A stretch of DNA of 27,878 nucleotides from CALAZP01 sp041164265 (GCA_041164265.1 JBEAPR010000121.1:1-27878), one strand, 5' to 3'. Positions 1 through 8,449 are shown, numbered from the stretch's first letter. The notes: generated by a model from the sequence alone, not told the origin. Translations and numbers: made by a program.

Positions 1-114
1 AACATAAGCTTGTAATTGATCGATGGGCTCATTATCAACCGTTTTTGAAGTTTTATTCTGGCAGGAATAGAATATTACTAGAGGTAAAGCAAGTATTAAG
101 CACAACTTCTTCAT
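1..114 (-). CDS. N-terminal part of a lipoprotein, cut by the left window edge
   Basis: Read leftward from an ATG at 112-114, 38 codons stay open to the window edge. The product starts MKKLCLILALPLVIFYSCQN: a two-lysine n-region, a hydrophobic core and a Cys at residue 18, followed by a polar Asn/Lys/Thr/Ser-rich linker. This is the usual layout of a Bacteroidota lipoprotein signal peptide cleaved before Cys18, although the lipobox (FYSC) is loose. No domain can be recognised in the visible part, so the function is unknown. It is divergent from the S9 peptidase gene, and the two share a roughly 100-bp upstream region (115-218). Confidence 0.6.
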   Translation of the reverse strand, partial: MKKLCLILALPLVIFYSCQNKTSKTVDNEPIDQLQAYV

Positions 115-218
115 GAGGAAAGATTTAATCTGACACTTAATATACAAAAGTTTTACCTGTTATATAACTCGTTTTGCTTAAATTGAGATGGCATATACAC
201 TTAATTTTATTTACATAT

Positions 219-2276
219 ATGAGACCATATTTTTTAATATTATTACTCATTATTGGATTTAATTTAAAATCCCAAACATTAAAGGAAATTTTAGCTGCAC
301 CATTCGCATCTGATTTAGTAGTCTCAGACGATGGAAAAAAAATTGCTTGGGTGGATAATCTTGCTGGAGAGCGAAATATATTTATGGCTAAAGGGAAAGA
401 TTTATCTGAAATAAAGCAAATTACCAATTATAAAGGAGATCAGGGGGTATCAATTGGCAGTTTGCTTTTTACCCCAAATGGTAATCAGCTAATTTATGTT
501 AGGGGTAACACTGTAAACCGACAAGGAGAGGCTGCTAACCCTGGACTTCTTCAAGAAAATACTGAACAAACTATTTATTTGGTGTCTTTGACAAGCGATA
601 CTCTTATAAAAGTCGCTACTGGTACTTCACCAAAACTCTCTCATAATGGCTCAATGCTAACTTTTATAAAACAAGGTCAAGTGTGGTTGACGGATATTAC
701 AAAAACCGATGCTCAACCCAAAAAGCTTTTCCATTTAAGAGGAAGTCAAAGCGATATCAAATGGAATTTAGATGATAGCAAAATTATTTTTACAAGCTCT
801 AGAGGTGACCACTCTTTTATTGGAATATATGATTTTGAAAGTTTAAGCGTAAAATTTATAGATCCATCTGTAGACTTAGATTTTTCTCCAGAATGGAGTC
901 CAAATGGGAAATCAATCGCCTTTATACGAAAACCTAACGCCAAGGAGGTAGCACCCTTCACTCCCCAGAAAGTAGGATACCCATGGAGTATTAGACTTTA
1001 TAATTTAGAAAATAAAAAAGCCATAGAATTATGGAAAGCTGAAGAAGGTCTGGGCTCTGTATTTTTTGGTCAATTTCCTTCGGCTGCATTGGAGTGGACC
1101 ACCGAAGATATGTTGATTTTCCCATGGGAGAAAGAAGGCTGGATGCATTTATATTCTTTAAACATCGAATCAGGAGAAATTATAGAATTAACTAAAGGGG
1201 CGGGAATTATAGAAGACTTTTATTTGTCATCTGACAAGGAAACACTTCTTTATACCACTAATATTGGAGATGAACATAGAAGACATTTAGGTCAAATTCA
1301 TTTACCAGCCCAAGAGACAAAAATACTTACCTCTGGAACGAATTCAGAATTTAGTCCTCGATTAACATCTATGGGGGTGGTTTGTCTAACAACCTCATCC
1401 CAACATACATCTAGACCGGCATTATTGAATAACAATCAATTAAAAATAATTGGAGAGGGCACAAAGATTTTTGCTAATCAAAACATACCCGAGGTTATTG
1501 AAATAAAGGCAACTGATGGCCAATCCTTCAAAGCGACAGTTTTTTATCCTAAGAACTATGATAAGAAAAAAAAATATCCAGCAGTCCTCTTTCTACATGG
1601 AGGTAGCCGCAGGCAAATGTTGCAAACCTATCATTACAGCAGTTATTACAGTAATGCATTTGCTCTTCAACAGTATTTTGCTAGTCAAGGATATATTGCT
1701 TTAATGATCAATTATCGCAGTGGTATTGGTTATGGAACCTCTTTTAGAGAAGCAGATAATTATGGAATTACTGGAGCTAGTGAAGTAAATGATTTGATTG
1801 GAGCAGGAATCTATTTGTCTTCAAGGAGTGATATAGATTCTAAAAGAATTGCCCTTTGGGGTGGAAGTTACGGTGGCTATTTAACAGCACACGGACTTGC
1901 GCAAAGAAGTGATTTATTTGCAGTTGGAGTGGATATACACGGGGTACATAATTGGAATACTGAACTTCCCACATTCGCTAGATGGTACAATCAATATGAC
2001 TATCCAAAGATCGCCTCTCTTGCATTTAAATCTTCTCCAGAAGCCTACTTAGATAATTGGAAAAGCCCCGTATTACTGATACATGGGGATGATGATAGAA
2101 ATGTGCCATTTGCAGAAACCGTTGTATTATCGGAGCAATTGAGAGACCGTGGTGTTTATTTCGAACAATTGATTTTTCCAGATGAAGTACATGGGTTCCT
2201 GCTTCATAAAAATTGGATAAATGCCTTAGAAGCTACTTACGAGTTTATAAACAGGTATATTGGAAAAAAAGAATAA
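219..2276 (+). CDS. Secreted S9-family (prolyl oligopeptidase-type) serine peptidase
   Basis: A 685-residue exported peptidase expected to cleave peptides or small proteins in the periplasm or outside the cell. The N-terminal two thirds has repeated propeller-blade motifs of the WD40-like/PD40 kind (for example LLFTPNGNQLIY and EWSPNGKSIAF). The C-terminal third is the alpha/beta-hydrolase domain, with an oxyanion region at FLHGGSRR, nucleophile Ser550 in GGSYGG, Asp626 in GDDDRNVP and His658 in DEVHGF, a complete triad. I chose the ATG at 219 rather than an upstream TTG at 174 because it places a clean signal peptide (MRPYFLILLLIIGFNLKSQ) at the N-terminus. The length fits DPP/acylaminoacyl-peptidase-like S9 enzymes. 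Exact specificity (DPP IV, S9C or other) cannot be set. The SOUL-type gene follows 40 bp downstream on the same strand. Confidence 0.9.
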   Translation: MRPYFLILLLIIGFNLKSQTLKEILAAPFASDLVVSDDGKKIAWVDNLAGERNIFMAKGKDLSEIKQITNYKGDQGVSIGSLLFTPNGNQLIYVRGNTVNRQGEAANPGLLQENTEQTIYLVSLTSDTLIKVATGTSPKLSHNGSMLTFIKQGQVWLTDITKTDAQPKKLFHLRGSQSDIKWNLDDSKIIFTSSRGDHSFIGIYDFESLSVKFIDPSVDLDFSPEWSPNGKSIAFIRKPNAKEVAPFTPQKVGYPWSIRLYNLENKKAIELWKAEEGLGSVFFGQFPSAALEWTTEDMLIFPWEKEGWMHLYSLNIESGEIIELTKGAGIIEDFYLSSDKETLLYTTNIGDEHRRHLGQIHLPAQETKILTSGTNSEFSPRLTSMGVVCLTTSSQHTSRPALLNNNQLKIIGEGTKIFANQNIPEVIEIKATDGQSFKATVFYPKNYDKKKKYPAVLFLHGGSRRQMLQTYHYSSYYSNAFALQQYFASQGYIALMINYRSGIGYGTSFREADNYGITGASEVNDLIGAGIYLSSRSDIDSKRIALWGGSYGGYLTAHGLAQRSDLFAVGVDIHGVHNWNTELPTFARWYNQYDYPKIASLAFKSSPEAYLDNWKSPVLLIHGDDDRNVPFAETVVLSEQLRDRGVYFEQLIFPDEVHGFLLHKNWINALEATYEFINRYIGKKE

Positions 2277-2316
2277 TTAAACAGTAACTTTATTAAGGAA
2301 AAGTTTCAACGAAACC

Positions 2317-2865
2317 ATGAAAAAAAACTTTACATTTCTCATTAGCATTCTATTTATCTCCACCAACATGGCACAAAAATACGAGACTCAAACCTTTGAA
2401 ATTATTCAGAATATAGACGAAGCTGAATTGCGATACTATCCCCCAGTAATGAAGATTAAATCTTCAAGACCTAATGGATTTGGAGCATTATTCAATTACA
2501 TTTCTGGTAACAACGAAACCAATCAAAAAATCGCCATGACCACCCCTGTTTATATGAGTAAAGATAATCAAGGAGAAGAAGTGATGGAATTCGTCCTACC
2601 TAAAGATATGAACCACTCCAATACCCCTTCTTCTAACTCTTCTATGGTTGAAGTTTATGAATCCCATTCAGGTTATTTCATTGCCTTGGGTTTCGGTGGA
2701 TATGCAATGGATAAGGTAGTTCGCAAAGCAACAGATACCCTAAAAGCCATAGCAGAAAAGCACCAACTAACTATTAAAAGTTCTCCGCTCCTATTGGTTT
2801 ATAATTCACCTTATAAATTGATGAATAGAAAAAATGAAATTCTTTTTGAAGTTGAATACCCATAA
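2317..2865 (+). CDS. Secreted SOUL-family haem-binding protein
   Basis: A 182-residue protein with an N-terminal signal peptide (MKKNFTFLISILFISTNMAQ). The mature part follows the SOUL/HEBP pattern: an opening strand YETQTFEIIQNIDEAELRYY, the signature IAMTTPVYM, and a second half with GFGGYAMD and a closing YNSPY motif. Members of this family bind haem or other tetrapyrroles through a hydrophobic pocket; in bacteria the physiological role is mostly unknown. The predicted location is periplasmic or extracellular. It is 40 bp downstream of the S9 peptidase gene and may be co-transcribed. It converges with the sulfatase gene across 42 bp in which I see only one weak 6-bp stem (about 2869-2890). 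Confidence 0.85.
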   Translation: MKKNFTFLISILFISTNMAQKYETQTFEIIQNIDEAELRYYPPVMKIKSSRPNGFGALFNYISGNNETNQKIAMTTPVYMSKDNQGEEVMEFVLPKDMNHSNTPSSNSSMVEVYESHSGYFIALGFGGYAMDKVVRKATDTLKAIAEKHQLTIKSSPLLLVYNSPYKLMNRKNEILFEVEYP

Positions 2866-2907
2866 TAATTATAGATCCTTTACCTAGGGTCCATTGAATA
2901 AACAGAT

Positions 2908-4338
2908 TTATTTATCCGCCCATACCCTATCTTTCAACAAATCTGGCCCCATGACCATGCTCGCCTGGTGACCTTCCTTCCATTCCATTATTTGCTGAAC
3001 CACCTCGGGAAATTTGCCACTAATATCGAATCGCTCTCCAGGATCCTCTTCTATATTGTACAAAAGAGGAGTTTCATGAACCACTCTTTGATTATCCCCT
3101 TGGTAGGCAGATTGGGTTATAAAATGTGCCTTATATGCTCCTACCCTAGCGGCAAACAAAGTTCTTCCCCGATAGTACCAGACAACTTCTCTATCACCTG
3201 CTTCCCCTTTCAAAAGTACGGGACTAAGATCCACTCCATCCATTACCCGATCTTCAGGTATAGAATGACCCGCTAACGCGGTAAAAGTGGGAAATAAATC
3301 CATGGTGGTCCCCATATCCATCACCATCTTGGGATGTATTATTCCAGGTCCCCAAAAAATAGCTGGTACTCTCATTCCCCCTTCCCAGGTAGTTCCTTTG
3401 CCATCTCTCAACATTCCCGCTGTTCCACCAGATATTTCTGTAGGTAACCAAGGCCCATTATCAGAGGTGAATACAACAATAGTGCTTTCATCTAACCCTT
3501 CCTCTTTTAACACCTCCAATAATTGTCCCATTCCGTGGTCAATTTCTTCCACTACATCACCATATAATCCCCGTTTACTGCTTCCCTTGAAATCGTCTGA
3601 TGTAAATAAGGGAACATGGGGAAGATTGTGTGCCAGATATAAAAAAAACGGCTTATCCTTATTCTGCTTGACAAAAGCAATGGCCTCTTTAGTATAGCGG
3701 TTGGTCAAAGTGGTTTGATCAACAGGTCGCTCCACTACTGTGGTATCGCGCATTAAAGGCAGATTGAAAAAAGAAGATTTTACTTCTTCATACCTTTCGG
3801 TCCACAAATCCCAATAACCCACATCCAACCCCAAGCCTTTTATCATATCCATATCATTTGAATATGGAATTCCATAATAACTGTCAAATCCATGGCTGGT
3901 AGGTAGAAATTCAGTTTTATGACCCAGATGCCATTTACCTACCATACCTGTTGCATAACCTGCCTCTTTTAATTGTTCCGCTAAAGTTATTTCACTCGCT
4001 GGCATCCCATTAATAGAATTTGGAAATAGTACCCTTGCTTCCCCACTTGCCAACCCACTTCTTACTGGTAACCTTCCAGTCATTAATGCAGCTCTACTAG
4101 GCGTGCATACACTGGCTCCAACATAAAAATTAGTCCACTTCTGTCCTTCATAAGCCATTCTATCCAAATTAGGGGTATGAATAGTGGGATGTCCATAGCA
4201 ACTTAAATCGCCATATCCCATATCATCAACGAATACTATAATAAAATTAGGTCGCTCACGAAACTCTCCTGGTTGAGCCTTAACACCATATATGCAACCT
4301 GCTAATATGGTCAAAGCAAAAATCAATCTTAACATCAT
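2908..4338 (-). CDS. Exported type I sulfatase (formylglycine-dependent arylsulfatase family)
   Basis: A 476-residue sulfatase that hydrolyses a sulfate ester outside the cytoplasm. The active-site signature is CTPSRAALMTGR, with Cys78 as the residue converted to formylglycine and Arg82 following. Calcium ligands Asp39-Asp40 lie in VDDMGYGDLSCYG, and a second metal motif SDNGPW lies about two thirds along. The leader contains LAGC at residues 12-15, which would make it a lipoprotein; cleavage after KAQ by signal peptidase I is also possible. The maturase (FGE or anSME) is not in this window. The gene starts 24 bp after the AlkB gene ends, so the two are probably one transcript. The closest characterised relatives are probably arylsulfatases/GalNAc-6-sulfatases, but the substrate (sulfated glycan or small aryl/alkyl ester) cannot be told from the motifs. 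Confidence 0.92.
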   Translation of the reverse strand: MMLRLIFALTILAGCIYGVKAQPGEFRERPNFIIVFVDDMGYGDLSCYGHPTIHTPNLDRMAYEGQKWTNFYVGASVCTPSRAALMTGRLPVRSGLASGEARVLFPNSINGMPASEITLAEQLKEAGYATGMVGKWHLGHKTEFLPTSHGFDSYYGIPYSNDMDMIKGLGLDVGYWDLWTERYEEVKSSFFNLPLMRDTTVVERPVDQTTLTNRYTKEAIAFVKQNKDKPFFLYLAHNLPHVPLFTSDDFKGSSKRGLYGDVVEEIDHGMGQLLEVLKEEGLDESTIVVFTSDNGPWLPTEISGGTAGMLRDGKGTTWEGGMRVPAIFWGPGIIHPKMVMDMGTTMDLFPTFTALAGHSIPEDRVMDGVDLSPVLLKGEAGDREVVWYYRGRTLFAARVGAYKAHFITQSAYQGDNQRVVHETPLLYNIEEDPGERFDISGKFPEVVQQIMEWKEGHQASMVMGPDLLKDRVWADK

Positions 4339-4362
4339 TATTTAAATCTTTTGAGCCTTGTA

Positions 4363-5424
4363 TTATTCCATTCCCATTTTCATATTTGCCGGAACTCTAG
4401 GGTTCATGACCCAAAACCAAAGAGGGGGTACCAAGCTCAACAGGATGGAAGAAGGATACCCTAACGGTAAGGTGGGACTTTCTTCGTAACTATTTAGTAA
4501 TTGGTATTTTTTACTTGCTTTATAATGGTGATCACTATGCCGCGTTAATTCATAAAGGGTGATTCGACCTATATTGAAATTTGAATTCCAGGAGTGGTAA
4601 GGTTGTACTAATTCATATTTTCCCGAAGGGGTTTTGAATCGCCTCAAACCGTAGTGCTCGATATAGTTGATGCTTTCCAAAAATAAAAATGCAATGACTC
4701 CTATAATTGCTGCAAAACACATCACCCACCACGAAAAGACTAAATATACAGTCAATAGATAAAGAGGCTGAATAATACTGTACCAGAGCATATCATTCTT
4801 GACCGAAAAAAACGACCATCCATTGCGCTTTATTAATTGGTTTTGAATTTTCCAAGCGCTAAGGTACTGTCGGCAAACTGAAGTCAGCCAAAAGGAATAT
4901 AAAGTTTGCTTATATCGAGCAGTAGCCCCATCCTTAGGCGTAGCTACATGCAGATGGTGGCCAAAATTATGCTCAATATAAAAGTGCATATACAAACAGG
5001 GAATATATAATATCTTACTCAAAAATCTTTCGAAATAAGGTTTTCGGTGACCTAATTCATGAGCCACATTGATACCATTTGTAGCTAAAAGAATGCCACT
5101 ACTCAATGCCAATCCTACCAGTTCATAGTTATTATAAGTTTGTGTATGAACTTTCATTAGTACAAAATAAAGAAGTCCAAAAACCAATGGCATATTCAAA
5201 TAAAGCATCAAATCAAATATCCATTTAGTCTTTTTATAGGATGCATCCTCTTCAGATAGGTTTTCTTTAGTCTCTCCCGCAATAAGATCTAGAATGGGAA
5301 TGACCATAAAAGCAAAAATAACCGCAGAATAGGTGCCTATGCCTGTAGAAATGAAAGAAAGATAAGCAGAAGCTGGAATGGTGTAGGCGAATAAGTACTT
5401 GAGATCTTTTAACATGATTACCAT
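4363..5424 (-). CDS. alkB: AlkB-type membrane alkane 1-monooxygenase
   Basis: An integral-membrane, non-haem diiron enzyme that hydroxylates the terminal carbon of alkanes or similar hydrophobic chains. All histidine boxes of the family are present: HELGHR (His122/His126), EHNFGHH (His152/His156/His157), the NYIEHYG motif (His257) and RHSDHH (His296/His299/His300). Four or more hydrophobic segments surround them. At 353 residues it is shorter than Pseudomonas AlkB (about 400) but normal for Bacteroidota homologues. Two ATG codons, at 5424 and 5415, could be the start; the first has an AGAGG stretch at a good distance, the second fits the usual family N-terminus (MLKDLKYL). Rubredoxin and rubredoxin reductase, the electron donors, are not encoded nearby. 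Other membrane hydroxylases of this fold (xylene monooxygenase, fatty-acid omega-hydroxylase-like) are possible. Confidence 0.93.
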   Translation of the reverse strand: MVIMLKDLKYLFAYTIPASAYLSFISTGIGTYSAVIFAFMVIPILDLIAGETKENLSEEDASYKKTKWIFDLMLYLNMPLVFGLLYFVLMKVHTQTYNNYELVGLALSSGILLATNGINVAHELGHRKPYFERFLSKILYIPCLYMHFYIEHNFGHHLHVATPKDGATARYKQTLYSFWLTSVCRQYLSAWKIQNQLIKRNGWSFFSVKNDMLWYSIIQPLYLLTVYLVFSWWVMCFAAIIGVIAFLFLESINYIEHYGLRRFKTPSGKYELVQPYHSWNSNFNIGRITLYELTRHSDHHYKASKKYQLLNSYEESPTLPLGYPSSILLSLVPPLWFWVMNPRVPANMKMGME

Positions 5425-5437
5425 ATTTTACCTCTAT

Positions 5438-5445
5438 CAAAAATA
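5438..5445 (-). promoter_or_regulatory. Possible -7 element of the alkB promoter
   Basis: On the minus strand the sequence reads TATTTTTG, an exact match to the Bacteroidota -7 consensus TAnnTTTG. A TTTG lies 16 bp upstream (5465-5462), slightly closer than the usual -33 spacing of about 19-20. The untranslated leader would be very short, which would favour the ATG at 5415. This is inference from consensus only. Confidence 0.35.
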
Positions 5446-5533
5446 TTCATTTTTCTGATAGCAAACCACAGAGTAATGGACTTAATTCAATTAATGTCAT
5501 TCACATTTAATATTAGTTTTAAATTTATTTTTA

Positions 5534-5541
5534 TATTTTTG
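5534..5541 (+). promoter_or_regulatory. Possible -7 element upstream of the secreted unknown gene
   Basis: TATTTTTG matches TAnnTTTG exactly and sits 43 bp before the ATG at 5585, leaving an A/T-rich leader of about 38 nt. No convincing -33 TTTG is visible at the expected distance. Confidence 0.35.
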
Positions 5542-5584
5542 GTTGCAATTATAAAATTTTAATTTAATTTAAAAACTATTCAAA

Positions 5585-6277
5585 ATGAAAAATTTAATTT
5601 TATCCACTTTGTTTATCGTCAGCTCACTTAGCATTAATGCTCAATATTGTCTATTTTTTGAATTCAAAGCTGAAGAACCTGAAATGGTTGTTTCTGCCAT
5701 GAATGAAATGAAGAATTCCGATTGGAGAAAAAATATTCAAGCAACAGTATCTCTGTTTGCTTTATTACCCAACGGAACTTCGGAATCTACTCATATGATT
5801 CAGTTGTGCTTCCCAGATGAAGCTGCATTTGAGCAAGCTTTTATGTCTTATGGTCAATCTACAGAGGCTCAATTAATCTGGGATAGAAAAATGCGAGATT
5901 TCACGGTAGACGTTTCCCAATCTTTGAATACACCTGCTTGGTGGAACGGAAATGATTGGAATGATGATAATGTTTTCATGATTTATCAAATGGATGTAAC
6001 AAATCCTGCGGTATATGTGGAAAACTTCCAAAATTTTACCACCCAAATGACCGAGAAATTAGGAATGGAAAATTCTGTTGGACTTGGCTACCCTATTGTT
6101 GGTAAAAACAAAGATTACTCCCATTTTGTATGGATGGGTGCTCCGGACATAAAAACAGCTCTTTCTAATACCAAAGAGATGTTTAGTGATCCGCTTTTTG
6201 CTGAGTTTTCCAAATCTGTTGCAGGAATTAGAACAGTCGTAAATACCGTTATGATGGTTCGAGTCGCTGATTATTAA
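5585..6277 (+). CDS. Secreted protein of unknown function with two similar halves
   Basis: A 230-residue protein with a clear signal peptide (MKNLILSTLFIVSSLSINAQ). I do not recognise a named family. The mature part appears to be two related halves of about 100 residues, each starting with a strand (YCLFFEFKAEEPEMVVSAM; VFMIYQMDVTNPAVYVENF) followed by a helix, a strand containing a sentence-like loop, and a second helix. This beta-alpha-beta layout recalls the dimeric alpha/beta-barrel fold (ABM/EthD/Dabb-like), so a pseudo-dimer within one chain is plausible. No catalytic residues stand out. Expression is probably monocistronic: it is divergent from alkB and followed by a strong terminator. 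Confidence 0.8.
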   Translation: MKNLILSTLFIVSSLSINAQYCLFFEFKAEEPEMVVSAMNEMKNSDWRKNIQATVSLFALLPNGTSESTHMIQLCFPDEAAFEQAFMSYGQSTEAQLIWDRKMRDFTVDVSQSLNTPAWWNGNDWNDDNVFMIYQMDVTNPAVYVENFQNFTTQMTEKLGMENSVGLGYPIVGKNKDYSHFVWMGAPDIKTALSNTKEMFSDPLFAEFSKSVAGIRTVVNTVMMVRVADY

Positions 6278-6289
6278 TATACAATAGCT

Positions 6290-6328
6290 AAGTCCCATCC
6301 TTTTTTAATTTACAAAAGGATGGGACTT
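6290..6328. terminator. Bidirectional rho-independent terminator
   Basis: A perfect 15-bp inverted repeat (6290-6304 with 6314-6328, arms AAGTCCCATCCTTTT and AAAAGGATGGGACTT) encloses a 9-nt loop. The A/T end of the stem gives a U-run in either direction. It lies between the convergent secreted-unknown and SulP genes, exactly where a shared terminator is expected. Confidence 0.9.
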
Positions 6329-6333
6329 CTAAA

Positions 6334-7908
6334 TTAAACGGTATCTGTCATTACTTTATAAGTGGGATCTTCTAGCACATTGACCTCGATAATATCATCC
6401 GCATTACTGAGTAATTTTCTACAATCAGGACTGAGGTGCTTAAGGTGCACCTTTTTACCATATTTTTGATACCGATCTGTAATCTTATTTAATGCCTCCA
6501 CTGCTGACATGTCCACCACCCTGCTTTCATAAAAATCGATGATGACTTCATCTGGATCATTGGCCACATCAAATTTCTCATTAAATGCTGCAATGGAACC
6601 AAAGAATAGTGGTCCATATATCTCATAGTGTTTTACTCCATGCTCATCTATACGTTTTCTCGCTCTAATTCGCTTGGCATTGTCCCAGGCAAAAACCAGT
6701 GCGGAAATGACGACACCCAAGAGAACCGCCAAAGCTAAATTATGTAAGAATATCGTTACCAAAGTTACCATGAACATCACGAAAATATCAGATTTGGGCA
6801 TTTTGTTAATGGTCCTAATGCTGGCCCATTCAAAGGTTCCTACAGCAACCATAATCATCAATCCCGTTAATGCAGCCATGGGAAGTTTTTCGATAATTTC
6901 AGCACCAAACATTACAAAGATCAAAAGCATCACGGCGGCAACTATTCCAGATAACCTCGCTCTAGAACCAGAAGATATGTTAATTAAACTTTGGCCCAGC
7001 ATAGCGCAACCGCCCATACCCAAGAAAAAACCTGATAAAATATTAGCAGTTCCCTGCGCTACAGCTTCCTTGTTGCCCCTACCCCTAGTCTCCGTAATCT
7101 CATCTATGATATTAAGGGTTAAAAGACTTTCAATGAGACCAACGCCAGCAACTATAACTGAATAGGGCAAAATCAATAAAAAAGTTTCTACGCTCCAATC
7201 GATATTGGGGATGGCAGGCACAGGGAATCCTCCTCCAACAGCAGCAATATCCCCTACTGTAGAGGTATCCAAATCAGCGAAATAAACTATACCAAATACT
7301 ACCAAAATGGCAGCTAATCCGGCAGGTATTACTTTGGTAATCTTAGGCAAGCCCCATATAATGGCAATGGATAATGCCACCAATCCAGCAAAAATATATA
7401 GGGATGATCCTTGCATCCAAGGTGCTTCTGGATCGGTACTGTCTATGGTAAATTGCGGAATTTGTGCCATAAATATGATAACCGCCAATCCATTAACAAA
7501 ACCAAAAATTACAGGATGGGGAACCAACCGCATTAATTTCCCCAATTTGAAAAACCCTGCCAATAATTGAAGGATCCCAGCAAGAATGACCGTAACAAAT
7601 ACATACTGAGTAATTTCATCAATGGAAATATGAGGACTATTTAATTTTAATTCAGCGATTAATCCGGTAAATACGACAGCAACGGCACCAGTAGCTCCAG
7701 AAATCATTCCGGGCCGCCCCCCTAATATCGAAGTCACCAACCCCATTATAAATGCTGCATACAATCCAGTCAGGGGTGATAGTCCAGCCAATAATGCGAA
7801 GGCAACGGCCTCTGGAACTAATGCCAAAGCAACGGTAAGACCAGAAAGTACCTCTGTTTTATAGTCAACTTTTTGCTGGAAATCAAAAAGGTTAAAATAT
7901 TTTTTCAT
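6334..7908 (-). CDS. SulP/SLC26-family anion transporter with STAS domain
   Basis: A 524-residue inner-membrane transporter for sulfate, bicarbonate or a related anion, usually coupled to protons or sodium. The N-terminal part carries the SulP core with 10-14 hydrophobic helices and the family signature ALALVPEAVAFALLAGLSPLTGLYAAF near residues 27-53. The C-terminal part from about residue 415 is a soluble STAS domain containing the conserved DMSAVEAL segment. Length is normal for the compact bacterial subgroup (about 500-550). Family membership does not fix the substrate; sulfate would fit the sulfatase and SsuD-like genes in the window, but bicarbonate is equally common in marine bacteria. 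It is divergent from the XRE two-gene unit. Confidence 0.92.
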   Translation of the reverse strand: MKKYFNLFDFQQKVDYKTEVLSGLTVALALVPEAVAFALLAGLSPLTGLYAAFIMGLVTSILGGRPGMISGATGAVAVVFTGLIAELKLNSPHISIDEITQYVFVTVILAGILQLLAGFFKLGKLMRLVPHPVIFGFVNGLAVIIFMAQIPQFTIDSTDPEAPWMQGSSLYIFAGLVALSIAIIWGLPKITKVIPAGLAAILVVFGIVYFADLDTSTVGDIAAVGGGFPVPAIPNIDWSVETFLLILPYSVIVAGVGLIESLLTLNIIDEITETRGRGNKEAVAQGTANILSGFFLGMGGCAMLGQSLINISSGSRARLSGIVAAVMLLIFVMFGAEIIEKLPMAALTGLMIMVAVGTFEWASIRTINKMPKSDIFVMFMVTLVTIFLHNLALAVLLGVVISALVFAWDNAKRIRARKRIDEHGVKHYEIYGPLFFGSIAAFNEKFDVANDPDEVIIDFYESRVVDMSAVEALNKITDRYQKYGKKVHLKHLSPDCRKLLSNADDIIEVNVLEDPTYKVMTDTV

Positions 7909-7990
7909 GCTTATTTCTTTGGAAGGCCGAAAATAGCATTCCTTATTTTATCGGCTGTATTATTAATCTTAAAAAAACCAATAAATCATT

Positions 7991-8052
7991 TTTTGTAAAT
8001 AAAACTTGACATTTTTTATTTTTCCCGGTACTTTTGTAAATAAAACTTGACA
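7991..8052. promoter_or_regulatory. Two identical 21-bp operator-like direct repeats
   Basis: A perfect 21-bp direct repeat occurs at 7991-8011 and 8032-8052, start-to-start 41 bp. Inside each copy the 18-bp core TGTAAATAAAACTTGACA is an imperfect palindrome: five of the six outermost base pairs match, which suits a dimeric helix-turn-helix protein. The second copy ends five bases before the ATG at 8057. The obvious candidate ligand is the XRE protein encoded at 8446-8649. Confidence 0.75.
8006..8036 (+). promoter_or_regulatory. Promoter of the membrane-protein/XRE unit
   Basis: TTG at 8006-8008 and TACTTTTG at 8029-8036 (exact TAnnTTTG) are separated by 20 bp, a good Bacteroidota promoter. 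The -33 element lies in the first 21-bp repeat, and the -7 element runs into the second. The predicted transcript starts near 8043, leaving a leader of only about 14 nt. Confidence 0.6.
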
Positions 8053-8056
8053 AAAA

Positions 8057-8449
8057 ATGAAAGAAAAAAGAAGATCCCTATTGGTGCGTTTGGCTATCTG
8101 GACTTGGTCTTGGGTCATAACTGCTGCAATAGCCACATTTGGACCTCAATTCATTTGGAATAATCATGAAGGCATTACTGCCTTGGCCATAGCTGTCAAT
8201 CTAATCAATGGAATCGCTATGATTATAGCCAATAGAAGATTGTTTGACCACTATGATGAATTAGAAAGAAAATTACATTTGGAATCTATGGGATTAACCC
8301 TCGGTTTAACCGTAATTGTTGGATTAGCCTATTCGATGTTAGATCAAACCAATCTCATAGCCTCAGACGCTGAAATAGGTATTTTAATTGGATTTATGGG
8401 GGTCACCTATCTGATTACTCTTTTAATCAACAGGAGGAGATTTTTATGA
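8057..8449 (+). CDS. Small four-helix membrane protein paired with an XRE regulator
   Basis: A 130-residue integral-membrane protein with four predicted helices (about residues 12-32, 38-57, 78-97 and 106-124) and basic ends (KEKRR at the start, NRRRFL at the end). The middle loop FDHYDELERKLHLESMG is charged. I do not recognise a named family, but proteins of this size and layout are regularly found immediately before tiny XRE regulators in bacteria and archaea. Its stop overlaps the XRE start by 4 bp (ATGA), so the two are translationally coupled. The regulator may be controlled by, or may control, this membrane partner; the sequence gives no ligand. Confidence 0.85.
   Translation: MKEKRRSLLVRLAIWTWSWVITAAIATFGPQFIWNNHEGITALAIAVNLINGIAMIIANRRLFDHYDELERKLHLESMGLTLGLTVIVGLAYSMLDQTNLIASDAEIGILIGFMGVTYLITLLINRRRFL

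Noticed and set aside
174..218. TTG start for the S9 peptidase
   Set aside because: It would add 15 residues ahead of a clean signal peptide beginning at the ATG at 219.
137..427. 96-codon open frame on the minus strand
   Set aside because: It overlaps the start and signal peptide of the S9 peptidase on the opposite strand and its product has no motif.
2869..2890. Terminator between the SOUL and sulfatase genes
   Set aside because: Only a 6-bp stem with one G-U pair and no U-run in either direction.
3287..3697. 136-codon open frame on the plus strand
   Set aside because: Antisense to the sulfatase catalytic domain, whose motifs are complete; the frame is a shadow.
6674..7165. 163-codon open frame on the plus strand
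   Set aside because: It is antisense to the well-supported SulP transporter, has low-complexity Ala/Pro/Ile/Lys composition and no leader or motif.
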